Positions 1 to 12,010 of a stretch of 64,000 nucleotides of DNA are shown here, one piece after another. Below the pieces are notes generated by a model. It worked only from the letters and a program-made list of their open reading frames with translations, searched no databases and was not told where the DNA came from. This DNA comes from Tritrichomonas musculus (Eukaryota; Parabasalia; Tritrichomonadida; Tritrichomonadidae), in NCBI GenBank assembly GCA_039105265.1, contig JAPFFF010000024.1, positions 1-64,000 on the forward strand. The letters are read 5' to 3'. Position 1 is the stretch's first letter; every line of letters starts with the position of its first letter. The translations under genes and the position numbers were made by a program.

Positions 1-3000
1 GCTGAGTTATTTCTTGGCTGAGATGTTTCTTTGCTAAGTTGTTCCTTGGCTGAGTTGTTCCTTGGCTGAGTTGTTTATTGGCTGAGATGTTTCTTTGCTA
101 AGTTGTTCCTTGGCTGAGTTGTTTCTTGGGTAAGTTGTTCCTTGGCTGAGTTGTTTCTTGGCTGAGTTGTTTCTTGGCTGAGTTGTTCCTTGGCTGAGTT
201 GTTTCTTGGCTGAGTTGTTTCTTGGCTGAATTGTTCCTTGGCTGAGTTGTTTCTTGGCTGAGATGTTTCTTTGCTAAGTTGTTTCTTGGCTGAGTTGTTT
301 CTTGGGTAAGTTGTTCCTTGGCTGAGTTGTTTCTTGGCTGAATTGTTCCTTGGCTGAGTTGTTTCTTGGCTGAGATGTTTCTTTGCTAAGTTGTTCCTTG
401 GCTGAGTTGTTTCTTGGGTAAGTTGTTCCTTGGCTGAGTTGTTTCTTGGGTAAGTTGTTCCTTGGCTGAGTTGTTCCTTGGCTGAGTTGTTTCTTGGCTG
501 AGATGTTTCTTTGCTAAGTTGTTCCTTGGCTGAGTTGTTTCTTGGGTAAGTTGTTCCTTGGCTGAGTTGTTTCTTGGCTGAGTTGTTCCTTGGCTGAGTT
601 GTTCCTTGGCTGAGTTGTTTCTTGGCTGAGATGTTTCTTTGCTAAGTTGTTCCTTGGCTGAGTTGTTTCTTGGGTAAGTTGTTCCTTGGCTGAGTTGTTT
701 CTTGGCTGAGTTGTTTCTTGGCTGAGTTGTTTCTTGGCTGAATTGTTCCTTGGCTGAGTTGTTTCTTGGGTAAGTTGTTCCTTGGCTGAGTTGTTCCTTG
801 GCTGAGTTGTTTCTTGGGTAAGTTGTTCCTTGGCTGAGTTGTTTCTTGGCTGAATTGTTCCTTGGCTGAGTTATTTCTTGGCTGAGATGTTTCTTTGCTA
901 AGTTGTTCCTTGGCTGAGTTGTTCCTTGGCTGAGTTGTTTCTTGGCTGAGATGTTTCTTTGCTAAGTTGTTCCTTGGCTGAGTTGTTTCTTGGGTAAGTT
1001 GTTCCTTGGCTGAGTTGTTTCTTGGCTGAATTGTTCCTTGGCTGAGTTGTTTCTTGGCTGAATTGTTCCTTGGCTGAGTTGTTTCTTGGCTGAATTGTTC
1101 CTTGGCTGAATTGTTCCTTGGCTGAGTTGTTTCTTGGCTGAGTTGCTCCTTGGGTAAGTTGTTCCTTGGCTGAGTTGTTCCTTTACTGAGTTGTTTCTTG
1201 GCTGAATTGTTCCTTGGCTGAGTTGTTTCTTGGCTGAATTGTTCATTGGCTGAGTTGTTTCTTGGCTGAGTTGTTTCTTGGCTGAGTTGTTTCTTGGCTG
1301 AATTGTTCCTTGGCTGAGTTGTTTCTTGGCTGAATTGTTCCTTGGCTGAATTGTTCCTTGGCTGAATTGTTCCTTGGCTGAGTTGTTTCTTGGCTGAGTT
1401 GCTCCTTGGCTGAGTTGCTCCTTGGGTAAGTTGTTCCTTGGCTGAGTTGTTCCTTTGCTGAGTTGTTTCTTGGCTGAATTGTTCCTTGGCTGAATTGTTC
1501 CTTGGCTGAGTTGTTTCTTGGCTGAGTTGCTCCTTGGCTGAGTTGCTCCTTGGGTAAGTTGTTCCTTGGCTGAGTTGTTCCTTTGCTGAGTTGTTTCTTG
1601 GCTGAATTGTTCCTTGGCTGAGTTGTTTCTTGGCTGAATTGTTCATTGGCTGAGTTGTTCCTTGGCTGAGTTGCTCCTTGTCTGAGTTGCTCCTTGGGTA
1701 AGTTGTTCCTTTGCTGAGTTGTTCCTTGGCTGAGTTGTTTCTTGGCTGAGTTGCTCCTTGGCTGAGTTGCTCCTTGGGTAAGTTGTTTCTTGGCTGAGTT
1801 GTTCCTTTGCTGAGTTGTTTCTTGGCTGAATTGTTCCTTGGCTGAGTTGTTTCTTGGCTGAATTGTTCATTGGCTGAATTGTTCCTTGGCTGAGTTGTTT
1901 CTTGGCTGAGTTGCTCCTTGGCTGAGTTGCTCCTTGGGTAAGTTGTTCCTTGGCTGAGTTGTTCCTTTGCTGAGTTGTTTCTTGGCTGAATTGTTCCTTG
2001 GCTGAGTTGTTTCTTGGCTGAATTGTTCATTGGCTGAGTTGTTCCTTGGCTGAGTTGCTCCTTGTCTGAGTTGCTCCTTGGGTAAGTTGTTCCTTTGCTG
2101 AGTTGTTCCTTTGCTGAGTTGTTTCTTGGCTGAATTGTTCTTTGGCTGAGTTGTTTCTTGGCTGAGATGTTTCTTTGCTAAGTTGTTCCTTGGCTGAGTT
2201 GTTTCTTGGGTAAGTTGTTCCTTGGCTGAGTTGTTTCTTGGCTGAGTTGTTCCTTGGCTGAGTTGTTCCTTGGCTGAGTTGTTCCTTGGCTGAGTTGTTT
2301 CTTGGGTAAGTTGTTTCTTGGCTGAGTTGTTTCTTGGCTGAGTTGTTTCTTGGCTGAGTTGTTTCTTGGCTGAGTTGTCTCTTGGCTGAGTTGTTTCTTG
2401 GCTGAATTGTTCCTTGGCTGAGTTGTTTCTTGGCTGAGATGTTTCTTTGCTAAGTTGTTCCTTGGCTGAGTTGTTTCTTGGGTAAGTTGTTCCTTGGCTG
2501 AGTTGTTCCTTGGCTGAGTTGCTCCTTGTCTGAGTTGCTCCTTGGGTAAGTTGTTCCTTTGCTGAGATGTTTCTTTGCTAAGTTGTTCCTTGGCTGAGTT
2601 GTTTCTTGGGTAAGTTGTTCCTTGGCTGAGTTGTTTCTTGGCTGAGTTGTCTCTTGGCTGAGTTGTTTCTTGGCTGAATTGTTCCTTGGCTGAGTTGTTC
2701 CTTGGCTGAGTTGTTTCTTGGGTAAGTTGTTCCTTGGCTGAGTTGTTTCTTGGCTGAGTTGTTCCTTGGCTGAGTTGTTCCTTGGCTGAGTTGCTCCTTG
2801 TCTGAGTTGCTCCTTGGGTAAGTTGTTCCTTTGCTGAGTTGTTCCTTTGCTGAGTTGTTTCTTGGCTGAATTGTTCCTTGGCTGAGTTGTTTCTTGGCTG
2901 AGATGTTTCTTTGCTAAGTTGTTCCTTGGCTGAGTTGTTTCTTGGGTAAGTTGTTCCTTGGCTGAGTTGTTTCTTGGCTGAGTTGTTCCTTGGCTGAGTT

Positions 3001-5770
3001 GTTCCTTGGCTGAGTTGTTCCTTGGCTGAGTTGTTTCTTGGGTAAGTTGTTTCTTGGCTGAGTTGTTTCTTGGCTGAGTTGTTTCTTGGCTGAGTTGTTT
3101 CTTGGCTGAGTTGTCTCTTGGCTGAGTTGTTTCTTGGCTGAATTGTTCCTTGGCTGAGTTGTTTCTTGGCTGAGATGTTTCTTTGCTAAGTTGTTCCTTG
3201 GCTGAGTTGTTTCTTGGGTAAGTTGTTCCTTGGCTGAGTTGTTTCTTGGCTGAGTTGTTTCTTGGCTGAATTGTTCCTTGGCTGAGTTGTTTCTTGGCTG
3301 AGATGTTTCTTTGCTAAGTTGTTCCTTGGCTGAGTTGTTTCTTGGGTAAGTTGTTCCTTGGCTGAGTTGTTTCTTGGGTAAGTTGTTCCTTGGCTGAGTT
3401 GTTCCTTGGCTGAGTTGTTTCTTGGCTGAGATGTTTCTTTGCTAAGTTGTTCCTTGGCTGAGTTGTTTCTTGGGTAAGTTGTTCCTTGGCTGAGTTGTTT
3501 CTTGGCTGAGTTGTTTCTTGGCTGAGTTGTTCCTTGGCTGAGTTGTTTCTTGGCTGAGTTGTTTCTTGGCTGAATTGTTCCTTGGCTGAATTGTTCCTTG
3601 GCTGAGTTGTTTCTTGGCTGAGATGTTTCTTTGCTAAGTTGTTCCTTGGCTGAGTTGTTTCTTGGGTAAGTTGTTCCTTGGCTGATTTGTTTCTTTGCTG
3701 AGTTGTTCCTTGGCTGAGTTGTTCCTTGGCTGAGTTGTTTCTTGGCTGAGATGTTTCTTTGCTAAGTTGTTCCTTGGCTGAGTTGTTTCTTGGGTAAGTT
3801 GTTCCTTGGCTGAGTTGTTTCTTGGCTGAGTTGTTTCTTGGCTGAGTTGTTTCTTGGCTGAATTGTTCCTTGGCTGAGTTGTTTCTTGGCTGAGATGTTT
3901 CTTTGCTAAGTTGTTCCTTGGCTGAGTTGTTTCTTGGGTAAGTTGTTCCTTGGCTGAGTTGTTTCTTGGCTGAGTTGTTTCTTGGCTGAATTGTTCCTTG
4001 GCTGAGTTGTTTATTGGCTGAGATGTTTCTTTGCTAAGTTGTTCCTTGGCTGAGTTGTTTCTTGGGTAAGTTGTTCCTTGGCTGAGTTGTTTCTTGGGTA
4101 AGTTGTTCCTTGGCTGAGTTGTTTCTTGGCTGAGATGTTTCTTTGCTAAGTTGTTCCTTGGCTGAGTTGTTTCTTGGGTAAGTTGTTCCTTGGCTGAGTT
4201 GTTTCTTGGCTGAGTTGTTTCTTGGCTGAATTGTTTCTTGGCTGAATTGTTCCTTGGCTGAGATGTTTCTTTGCTAAGTTGTTCCTTGGCTGAGTTGTTT
4301 CTTGGGTAAGTTGTTCCTTGGCTGAGTTGTTTCTTGGGTAAGTTGTTCCTTGGCTGAGTTGTTCCTTGGCTGAGTTGTTTCTTGGCTGAGATGTTTCTTT
4401 GCTAAGTTGTTCCTTGGCTGAGTTGTTTCTTGGGTAAGTTGTTCCTTTGCTGAGTTGTTCCTTTGCTGAGTTGTTTCTTGGCTGAATTGTTCCTTGGCTG
4501 AGTTGTTTATTGGCTGAGTTGCTCCTTGGCTAAGTTGTTTTTTGGCTGAGTTTCTTCTTGGGTAAGTTGTTCCTTGGATGAGTTGTTTTTTGGCTGAGTT
4601 ACTCCTTGGCTGAGTTGTTCCCTGGCTGAGTTGTTCCTTGGCTGAGATTTTTCTTTGCTAAGTTGTTTTTTGGATGAGTTGCTTCTTGGGTAAGTTGTTC
4701 CTTTGCTGAGTTGTTTCTTGGCTGGATTGTTCCTTGGCTGAGTTGTTTCTTGGCTGAGTTGCTCCTTGGCTGAGTTGCTTCTTGGGTAAGTTGTTCCTTG
4801 GCTGAGTTGTTCCTTTGCTGAGTTGTTTCTTGGCTGAATTGTTCTTTGGCTGAGTTGTTCCTTTGCTGAGTTGTTTTTTGGCTGAGTTGCTCCTTGGCTA
4901 AGTTGATTTTTGGCTGAGTTGCTTCTTGGGTAAGTTGTTCCTTTGCTGAGTTGTTTCTTGGCTGAATTGTTCCTTGGCTGAGTTGTTTCTTGGCTGAGTT
5001 GCTCCTTGGCTGAGTTGCTCCTTGGGTAAGTTGTTCCTTGGCTGAGTTGTTTCTTGGCTGGATTGTTCCTTGGCTGAGTTGTTTCTTGGCTGAGTTGCTC
5101 CTTGGCTGAGTTGCTCCTTGGGTAAGTTGTTCCTTGGCTGAGTTGTTCCTTTGCTGAGTTGTTTCTTGGCTGAGTTGTTTTTTGGCTGAGTTGCTCCTTG
5201 GCTAAGTTGTTTTTTGGCTGAGTTTCTTCTTGGGTAAGTTGTTCCTTGGATGAGTTGTTTTTTGGCTGAGTTACTCCTTGCCTGAGTTGTTCCTTGGCTG
5301 AGTTGTTCCTTGCCTGAGTTGTTCCTTGGCTGAGTTGTTCCTTGGCTGAGTTGTTTCTTGGCTGAGTTGCTCCTTGGCTAAGTTGTTTTTTGGATGAGTT
5401 GCTTCTTGGGTAAGTTGTTCCTTTGCTGAGTTGTTTCTTGGCTGGATTGTTTCTTGGCTGAGTTGTTTCTTGGCTGAGTTGCTCCTTGGCTGAGTTGCTC
5501 CTTGGGTAAGTTGTTCCTTGGCTGAGTTGTTCCTTTGCTGAGTTGTTTCTTGGCTGAATTGTTCTTTGGCTGAGTTGTTCCTTGGCTGAGTTGTTCCTTG
5601 GCTAAGTTGTTTTTTGGCTGAGTTGCTCCTTGGCTAAGTTGATTTTTGGCTGAGTTGCTTCTTGGGTAAGTTGTTCCTTTGCTGAATTGTTTCTTGGCTG
5701 AGTTGTTCCTTGGCTGAGTTGCTCCTTGGCTGAGTTGCTCCTTGGGTAAGTTGTTCCTTTGCTGAGTTGT
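1..5770. repeat. Higher-order segment, first copy of a 6.2-7.0 kb duplication
   Basis: The order of variant units here recurs further right. The offset is 6,800 bp at the very start, 6,832 bp from about 165 to 1600, 6,960 bp around 2041-2500 and 6,240 bp around 4501-5770. All four offsets are multiples of 16. The changes of offset show gains and losses of whole units after the duplication, including an extra partial copy at about 2500-3190. The right limit is where the match to 12010 is lost. Confidence 0.8.
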
Positions 5771-6800
5771 TCCTTGGCTGAGTTGTTTCTTGGCTGAGTT
5801 GCTCCTTGGCTGAGTTGCTCCTTGGCTGAGTTGCTCCTTGGGTAAGTTGTTCCTTGGCTGAGTTGTTCCTTTGCTGAGTTGTTTCTTGGCTGAATTGTTC
5901 CTTGGCTGAGTTGTTTCTTGGCTGAATTGTTCATTGGCTGAGTTGTTCCTTGGCTGAGTTGCTCCTTGTCTGAGTTGCTCCTTGGGTAAGTTGTTCCTTT
6001 GCTGAGTTGTTCCTTGGCTGAGTTGTTTCTTGGCTGAGTTGCTCCTTGGCTGAGTTGCTCCTTGGGTAAGTTGTTTCTTGGCTGAGTTGTTCCTTTGCTG
6101 AGTTGTTTCTTGGCTGAATTGTTCCTTGGCTGAGTTGTTTCTTGGCTGAATTGTTCATTGGCTGAATTGTTCCTTGGCTGAGTTGTTTCTTGGCTGAGTT
6201 GCTCCTTGGCTGAGTTGCTCCTTGGCTGAGTTGTTTCTTGGGTAAGTTGTTCCTTGGCTGAGTTGTTTCTTGGCTGAGTTGTTTCTTGGCTGAGTTGTTC
6301 CTTGGCTGAATTGTTCCTTGGCTGAGTTGTTTCTTGGCTGAGATGTTTCTTTGCTAAGTTGTTCCTTGGCTGAGTTGTTTCTTGGCTGAATTGTTCCTTG
6401 GCTGAGTTGTTTCTTGGCTGAGTTGTTCCTTGGCTGAGTTGTTTCTTGGCTGAGATGTTTCTTTGCTAAGTTGTTCCTTGGCTGAGTTGTTTCTTGGGTA
6501 AGTTGTTCCTTGGCTGAGTTGTTTCTTGGGTAAGTTGTTCCTTGGCTGAGTTGTTCCTTGGCTGAGTTGTTTCTTGGCTGAGATGTTTCTTTGCTAAGTT
6601 GTTCCTTGGCTGAGTTGTTTCTTGGGTAAGTTGTTCCTTGGCTGAGTTGTTTCTTGGCTGAGTTGTTCCTTGGCTGAGTTGTTCCTTGGCTGAGTTGTTT
6701 CTTGGCTGAGTTGTTTCTTTGCTAAGTTGTTCCTTGGCTGAGTTGTTTCTTGGGTAAGTTGTTCCTTGGCTGAGTTGTTTCTTGGGTAAGTTGTTCCTTG

Positions 6801-9800
6801 GCTGAGTTATTTCTTGGCTGAGATGTTTCTTTGCTAAGTTGTTCCTTGGCTGAGTTGTTCCTTGGCTGAGTTGTTTATTGGCTGAGATGTTTCTTTGCTA
6901 AGTTGTTCCTTGGCTGAGTTGTTTCTTGGGTAAGTTGTTCCTTGGCTGAGTTGTTTCTTGGGTAAGTTGTTCCTTGGCTGAGTTGTTTCTTGGCTGAGTT
7001 GTTTCTTGGCTGAGTTGTTCCTTGGCTGAGTTGTTTCTTGGCTGAGTTGTTTCTTGGCTGAATTGTTCCTTGGCTGAGTTGTTTCTTGGCTGAGATGTTT
7101 CTTTGCTAAGTTGTTTCTTGGCTGAGTTGTTTCTTGGGTAAGTTGTTCCTTGGCTGAGTTGTTTCTTGGCTGAATTGTTCCTTGGCTGAGTTGTTTCTTG
7201 GCTGAGATGTTTCTTTGCTAAGTTGTTCCTTGGCTGAGTTGTTTCTTGGGTAAGTTGTTCCTTGGCTGAGTTGTTTCTTGGGTAAGTTGTTCCTTGGCTG
7301 AGTTGTTCCTTGGCTGAGTTGTTTCTTGGCTGAGATGTTTCTTTGCTAAGTTGTTCCTTGGCTGAGTTGTTTCTTGGGTAAGTTGTTCCTTGGCTGAGTT
7401 GTTTCTTGGCTGAGTTGTTCCTTGGCTGAGTTGTTCCTTGGCTGAGTTGTTTCTTGGCTGAGATGTTTCTTTGCTAAGTTGTTCCTTGGCTGAGTTGTTT
7501 CTTGGGTAAGTTGTTCCTTGGCTGAGTTGTTTCTTGGCTGAGTTGTTTCTTGGCTGAGTTGTTTCTTGGCTGAATTGTTCCTTGGCTGAGTTGTTTCTTG
7601 GGTAAGTTGTTCCTTGGCTGAGTTGTTCCTTGGCTGAGTTGTTTCTTGGGTAAGTTGTTCCTTGGCTGAGTTGTTTCTTGGCTGAATTGTTCCTTGGCTG
7701 AGTTATTTCTTGGCTGAGATGTTTCTTTGCTAAGTTGTTCCTTGGCTGAGTTGTTCCTTGGCTGAGTTGTTTCTTGGCTGAGATGTTTCTTTGCTAAGTT
7801 GTTCCTTGGCTGAGTTGTTTCTTGGGTAAGTTGTTCCTTGGCTGAGTTGTTTCTTGGCTGAATTGTTCCTTGGCTGAGTTGTTTCTTGGCTGAATTGTTC
7901 CTTGGCTGAGTTGTTTCTTGGCTGAATTGTTCCTTGGCTGAATTGTTCCTTGGCTGAGTTGTTTCTTGGCTGAGTTGCTCCTTGGGTAAGTTGTTCCTTG
8001 GCTGAGTTGTTCCTTTACTGAGTTGTTTCTTGGCTGAATTGTTCCTTGGCTGAGTTGTTTCTTGGCTGAATTGTTCATTGGCTGAGTTGTTTCTTGGCTG
8101 AGTTGTTTCTTGGCTGAGTTGTTTCTTGGCTGAATTGTTCCTTGGCTGAGTTGTTTCTTGGCTGAATTGTTCCTTGGCTGAATTGTTCCTTGGCTGAATT
8201 GTTCCTTGGCTGAGTTGTTTCTTGGCTGAGTTGCTCCTTGGCTGAGTTGCTCCTTGGGTAAGTTGTTCCTTGGCTGAGTTGTTCCTTTGCTGAGTTGTTT
8301 CTTGGCTGAATTGTTCCTTGGCTGAATTGTTCCTTGGCTGAGTTGTTTCTTGGCTGAGTTGCTCCTTGGCTGAGTTGCTCCTTGGGTAAGTTGTTCCTTG
8401 GCTGAGTTGTTCCTTTGCTGAGTTGTTTCTTGGCTGAATTGTTCCTTGGCTGAGTTGTTTCTTGGCTGAATTGTTCATTGGCTGAGTTGTTCCTTGGCTG
8501 AGTTGCTCCTTGTCTGAGTTGCTCCTTGGGTAAGTTGTTCCTTTGCTGAGTTGTTCCTTGGCTGAGTTGTTTCTTGGCTGAGTTGCTCCTTGGCTGAGTT
8601 GCTCCTTGGGTAAGTTGTTTCTTGGCTGAGTTGTTCCTTTGCTGAGTTGTTTCTTGGCTGAATTGTTCCTTGGCTGAGTTGTTTCTTGGCTGAATTGTTC
8701 ATTGGCTGAATTGTTCCTTGGCTGAGTTGTTTCTTGGCTGAGTTGCTCCTTGGCTGAGTTGCTCCTTGGGTAAGTTGTTCCTTGGCTGAGTTGTTCCTTT
8801 GCTGAGTTGTTTCTTGGCTGAATTGTTCCTTGGCTGAATTGTTCCTTGGCTGAGTTGTTTCTTGGCTGAGTTGCTCCTTGGCTGAGTTGCTCCTTGGGTA
8901 AGTTGTTCCTTGGCTGAGTTGTTCCTTTGCTGAGTTGTTTCTTGGCTGAATTGTTCCTTGGCTGAGTTGTTTCTTGGCTGAATTGTTCATTGGCTGAGTT
9001 GTTCCTTGGCTGAGTTGCTCCTTGTCTGAGTTGCTCCTTGGGTAAGTTGTTCCTTTGCTGAGTTGTTCCTTTGCTGAGTTGTTTCTTGGCTGAATTGTTC
9101 CTTGGCTGAGTTGTTTCTTGGCTGAGATGTTTCTTTGCTAAGTTGTTCCTTGGCTGAGTTGTTTCTTGGGTAAGTTGTTCCTTGGCTGAGTTGTTTCTTG
9201 GCTGAGTTGTTCCTTGGCTGAGTTGTTCCTTGGCTGAGTTGTTCCTTGGCTGAGTTGTTTCTTGGGTAAGTTGTTTCTTGGCTGAGTTGTTTCTTGGCTG
9301 AGTTGTTTCTTGGCTGAGTTGTTTCTTGGCTGAGTTGTCTCTTGGCTGAGTTGTTTCTTGGCTGAATTGTTCCTTGGCTGAGTTGTTTCTTGGCTGAGAT
9401 GTTTCTTTGCTAAGTTGTTCCTTGGCTGAGTTGTTTCTTGGGTAAGTTGTTCCTTGGCTGAGTTGTTTCTTGGCTGAGTTGTTTCTTGGCTGAATTGTTC
9501 CTTGGCTGAGTTGTTTATTGGCTGAGATGTTTCTTTGCTAAGTTGTTCCTTGGCTGAGTTGTTTCTTGGGTAAGTTGTTCCTTGGCTGAGTTGTTTCTTG
9601 GGTAAGTTGTTCCTTGGCTGAGTTGTTCCTTGGCTGAGTTGTTTCTTGGCTGAGATGTTTCTTTGCTAAGTTGTTCCTTGGCTGAGTTGTTTCTTGGGTA
9701 AGTTGTTCCTTGGCTGAGTTGTTTCTTGGCTGAGTTGTTTCTTGGCTGAGTTGTTCCTTGGCTGAGTTGTTTCTTGGCTGAGTTGTTTCTTGGCTGAATT

Positions 9801-12010
9801 GTTCCTTGGCTGAATTGTTCCTTGGCTGAGTTGTTTCTTGGCTGAGATGTTTCTTTGCTAAGTTGTTCCTTGGCTGAGTTGTTTCTTGGGTAAGTTGTTC
9901 CTTGGCTGATTTGTTTCTTTGCTGAGTTGTTCCTTGGCTGAGTTGTTCCTTGGCTGAGTTGTTTCTTGGCTGAGATGTTTCTTTGCTAAGTTGTTCCTTG
10001 GCTGAGTTGTTTCTTGGGTAAGTTGTTCCTTGGCTGAGTTGTTTCTTGGCTGAGTTGTTTCTTGGCTGAGTTGTTTCTTGGCTGAATTGTTCCTTGGCTG
10101 AGTTGTTTCTTGGCTGAGATGTTTCTTTGCTAAGTTGTTCCTTGGCTGAGTTGTTTCTTGGGTAAGTTGTTCCTTGGCTGAGTTGTTTCTTGGCTGAGTT
10201 GTTTCTTGGCTGAATTGTTCCTTGGCTGAGTTGTTTATTGGCTGAGATGTTTCTTTGCTAAGTTGTTCCTTGGCTGAGTTGTTTCTTGGGTAAGTTGTTC
10301 CTTGGCTGAGTTGTTTCTTGGGTAAGTTGTTCCTTGGCTGAGTTGTTCCTTGGCTGAGTTGTTTCTTGGCTGAGATGTTTCTTTGCTAAGTTGTTCCTTG
10401 GCTGAGTTGTTTCTTGGGTAAGTTGTTCCTTGGCTGAGTTGTTTCTTGGCTGAGTTGTTTCTTGGCTGAATTGTTTCTTGGCTGAATTGTTCCTTGGCTG
10501 AGATGTTTCTTTGCTAAGTTGTTCCTTGGCTGAGTTGTTTCTTGGGTAAGTTGTTCCTTGGCTGAGTTGTTTCTTGGGTAAGTTGTTCCTTGGCTGAGTT
10601 GTTCCTTGGCTGAGTTGTTTCTTGGCTGAGATGTTTCTTTGCTAAGTTGTTCCTTGGCTGAGTTGTTTCTTGGGTAAGTTGTTCCTTTGCTGAGTTGTTC
10701 CTTTGCTGAGTTGTTTCTTGGCTGAATTGTTCCTTGGCTGAGTTGTTTATTGGCTGAGTTGCTCCTTGGCTAAGTTGTTTTTTGGCTGAGTTTCTTCTTG
10801 GGTAAGTTGTTCCTTGGATGAGTTGTTTTTTGGCTGAGTTACTCCTTGGCTGAGTTGTTCCCTGGCTGAGTTGTTCCTTGGCTGAGATTTTTCTTTGCTA
10901 AGTTGTTTTTTGGATGAGTTGCTTCTTGGGTAAGTTGTTCCTTTGCTGAGTTGTTTCTTGGCTGGATTGTTCCTTGGCTGAGTTGTTTCTTGGCTGAGTT
11001 GCTCCTTGGCTGAGTTGCTTCTTGGGTAAGTTGTTCCTTGGCTGAGTTGTTCCTTTGCTGAGTTGTTTCTTGGCTGAATTGTTCTTTGGCTGAGTTGTTC
11101 CTTTGCTGAGTTGTTTTTTGGCTGAGTTGCTCCTTGGCTAAGTTGATTTTTGGCTGAGTTGCTTCTTGGGTAAGTTGTTCCTTTGCTGAGTTGTTTCTTG
11201 GCTGAATTGTTCCTTGGCTGAGTTGTTTCTTGGCTGAGTTGCTCCTTGGCTGAGTTGCTCCTTGGGTAAGTTGTTCCTTGGCTGAGTTGTTTCTTGGCTG
11301 GATTGTTCCTTGGCTGAGTTGTTTCTTGGCTGAGTTGCTCCTTGGCTGAGTTGCTCCTTGGGTAAGTTGTTCCTTGGCTGAGTTGTTCCTTTGCTGAGTT
11401 GTTTCTTGGCTGAGTTGTTTTTTGGCTGAGTTGCTCCTTGGCTAAGTTGTTTTTTGGCTGAGTTTCTTCTTGGGTAAGTTGTTCCTTGGATGAGTTGTTT
11501 TTTGGCTGAGTTACTCCTTGCCTGAGTTGTTCCTTGGCTGAGTTGTTCCTTGCCTGAGTTGTTCCTTGGCTGAGTTGTTCCTTGGCTGAGTTGTTTCTTG
11601 GCTGAGTTGCTCCTTGGCTAAGTTGTTTTTTGGATGAGTTGCTTCTTGGGTAAGTTGTTCCTTTGCTGAGTTGTTTCTTGGCTGGATTGTTTCTTGGCTG
11701 AGTTGTTTCTTGGCTGAGTTGCTCCTTGGCTGAGTTGCTCCTTGGGTAAGTTGTTCCTTGGCTGAGTTGTTCCTTTGCTGAGTTGTTTCTTGGCTGAATT
11801 GTTCTTTGGCTGAGTTGTTCCTTGGCTGAGTTGTTCCTTGGCTAAGTTGTTTTTTGGCTGAGTTGCTCCTTGGCTAAGTTGATTTTTGGCTGAGTTGCTT
11901 CTTGGGTAAGTTGTTCCTTTGCTGAATTGTTTCTTGGCTGAGTTGTTCCTTGGCTGAGTTGCTCCTTGGCTGAGTTGCTCCTTGGGTAAGTTGTTCCTTT
12001 GCTGAGTTGT
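6801..12010. repeat. Higher-order segment, second copy of a 6.2-7.0 kb duplication
   Basis: This copy repeats the unit order of 1-5770. Position 6801 matches position 1, and 10741-12000 matches 4501-5760 nearly base for base at an offset of exactly 6,240 bp (390 units). The stretch between the two copies (about 5770-6800) is also satellite, partly resembling 1643-1870 (offset 4,288 bp). Confidence 0.8.

Noticed and set aside
642-8990. Long minus-strand open frames (up to 462 aa, NNSAKKQLSQGT-type repeats) inside the satellite
   Set aside because: They follow from a 16-bp period lacking minus-strand stops. All frames give the same peptide cycle, with no unique sequence, no leader and no codon bias, so I do not call genes.
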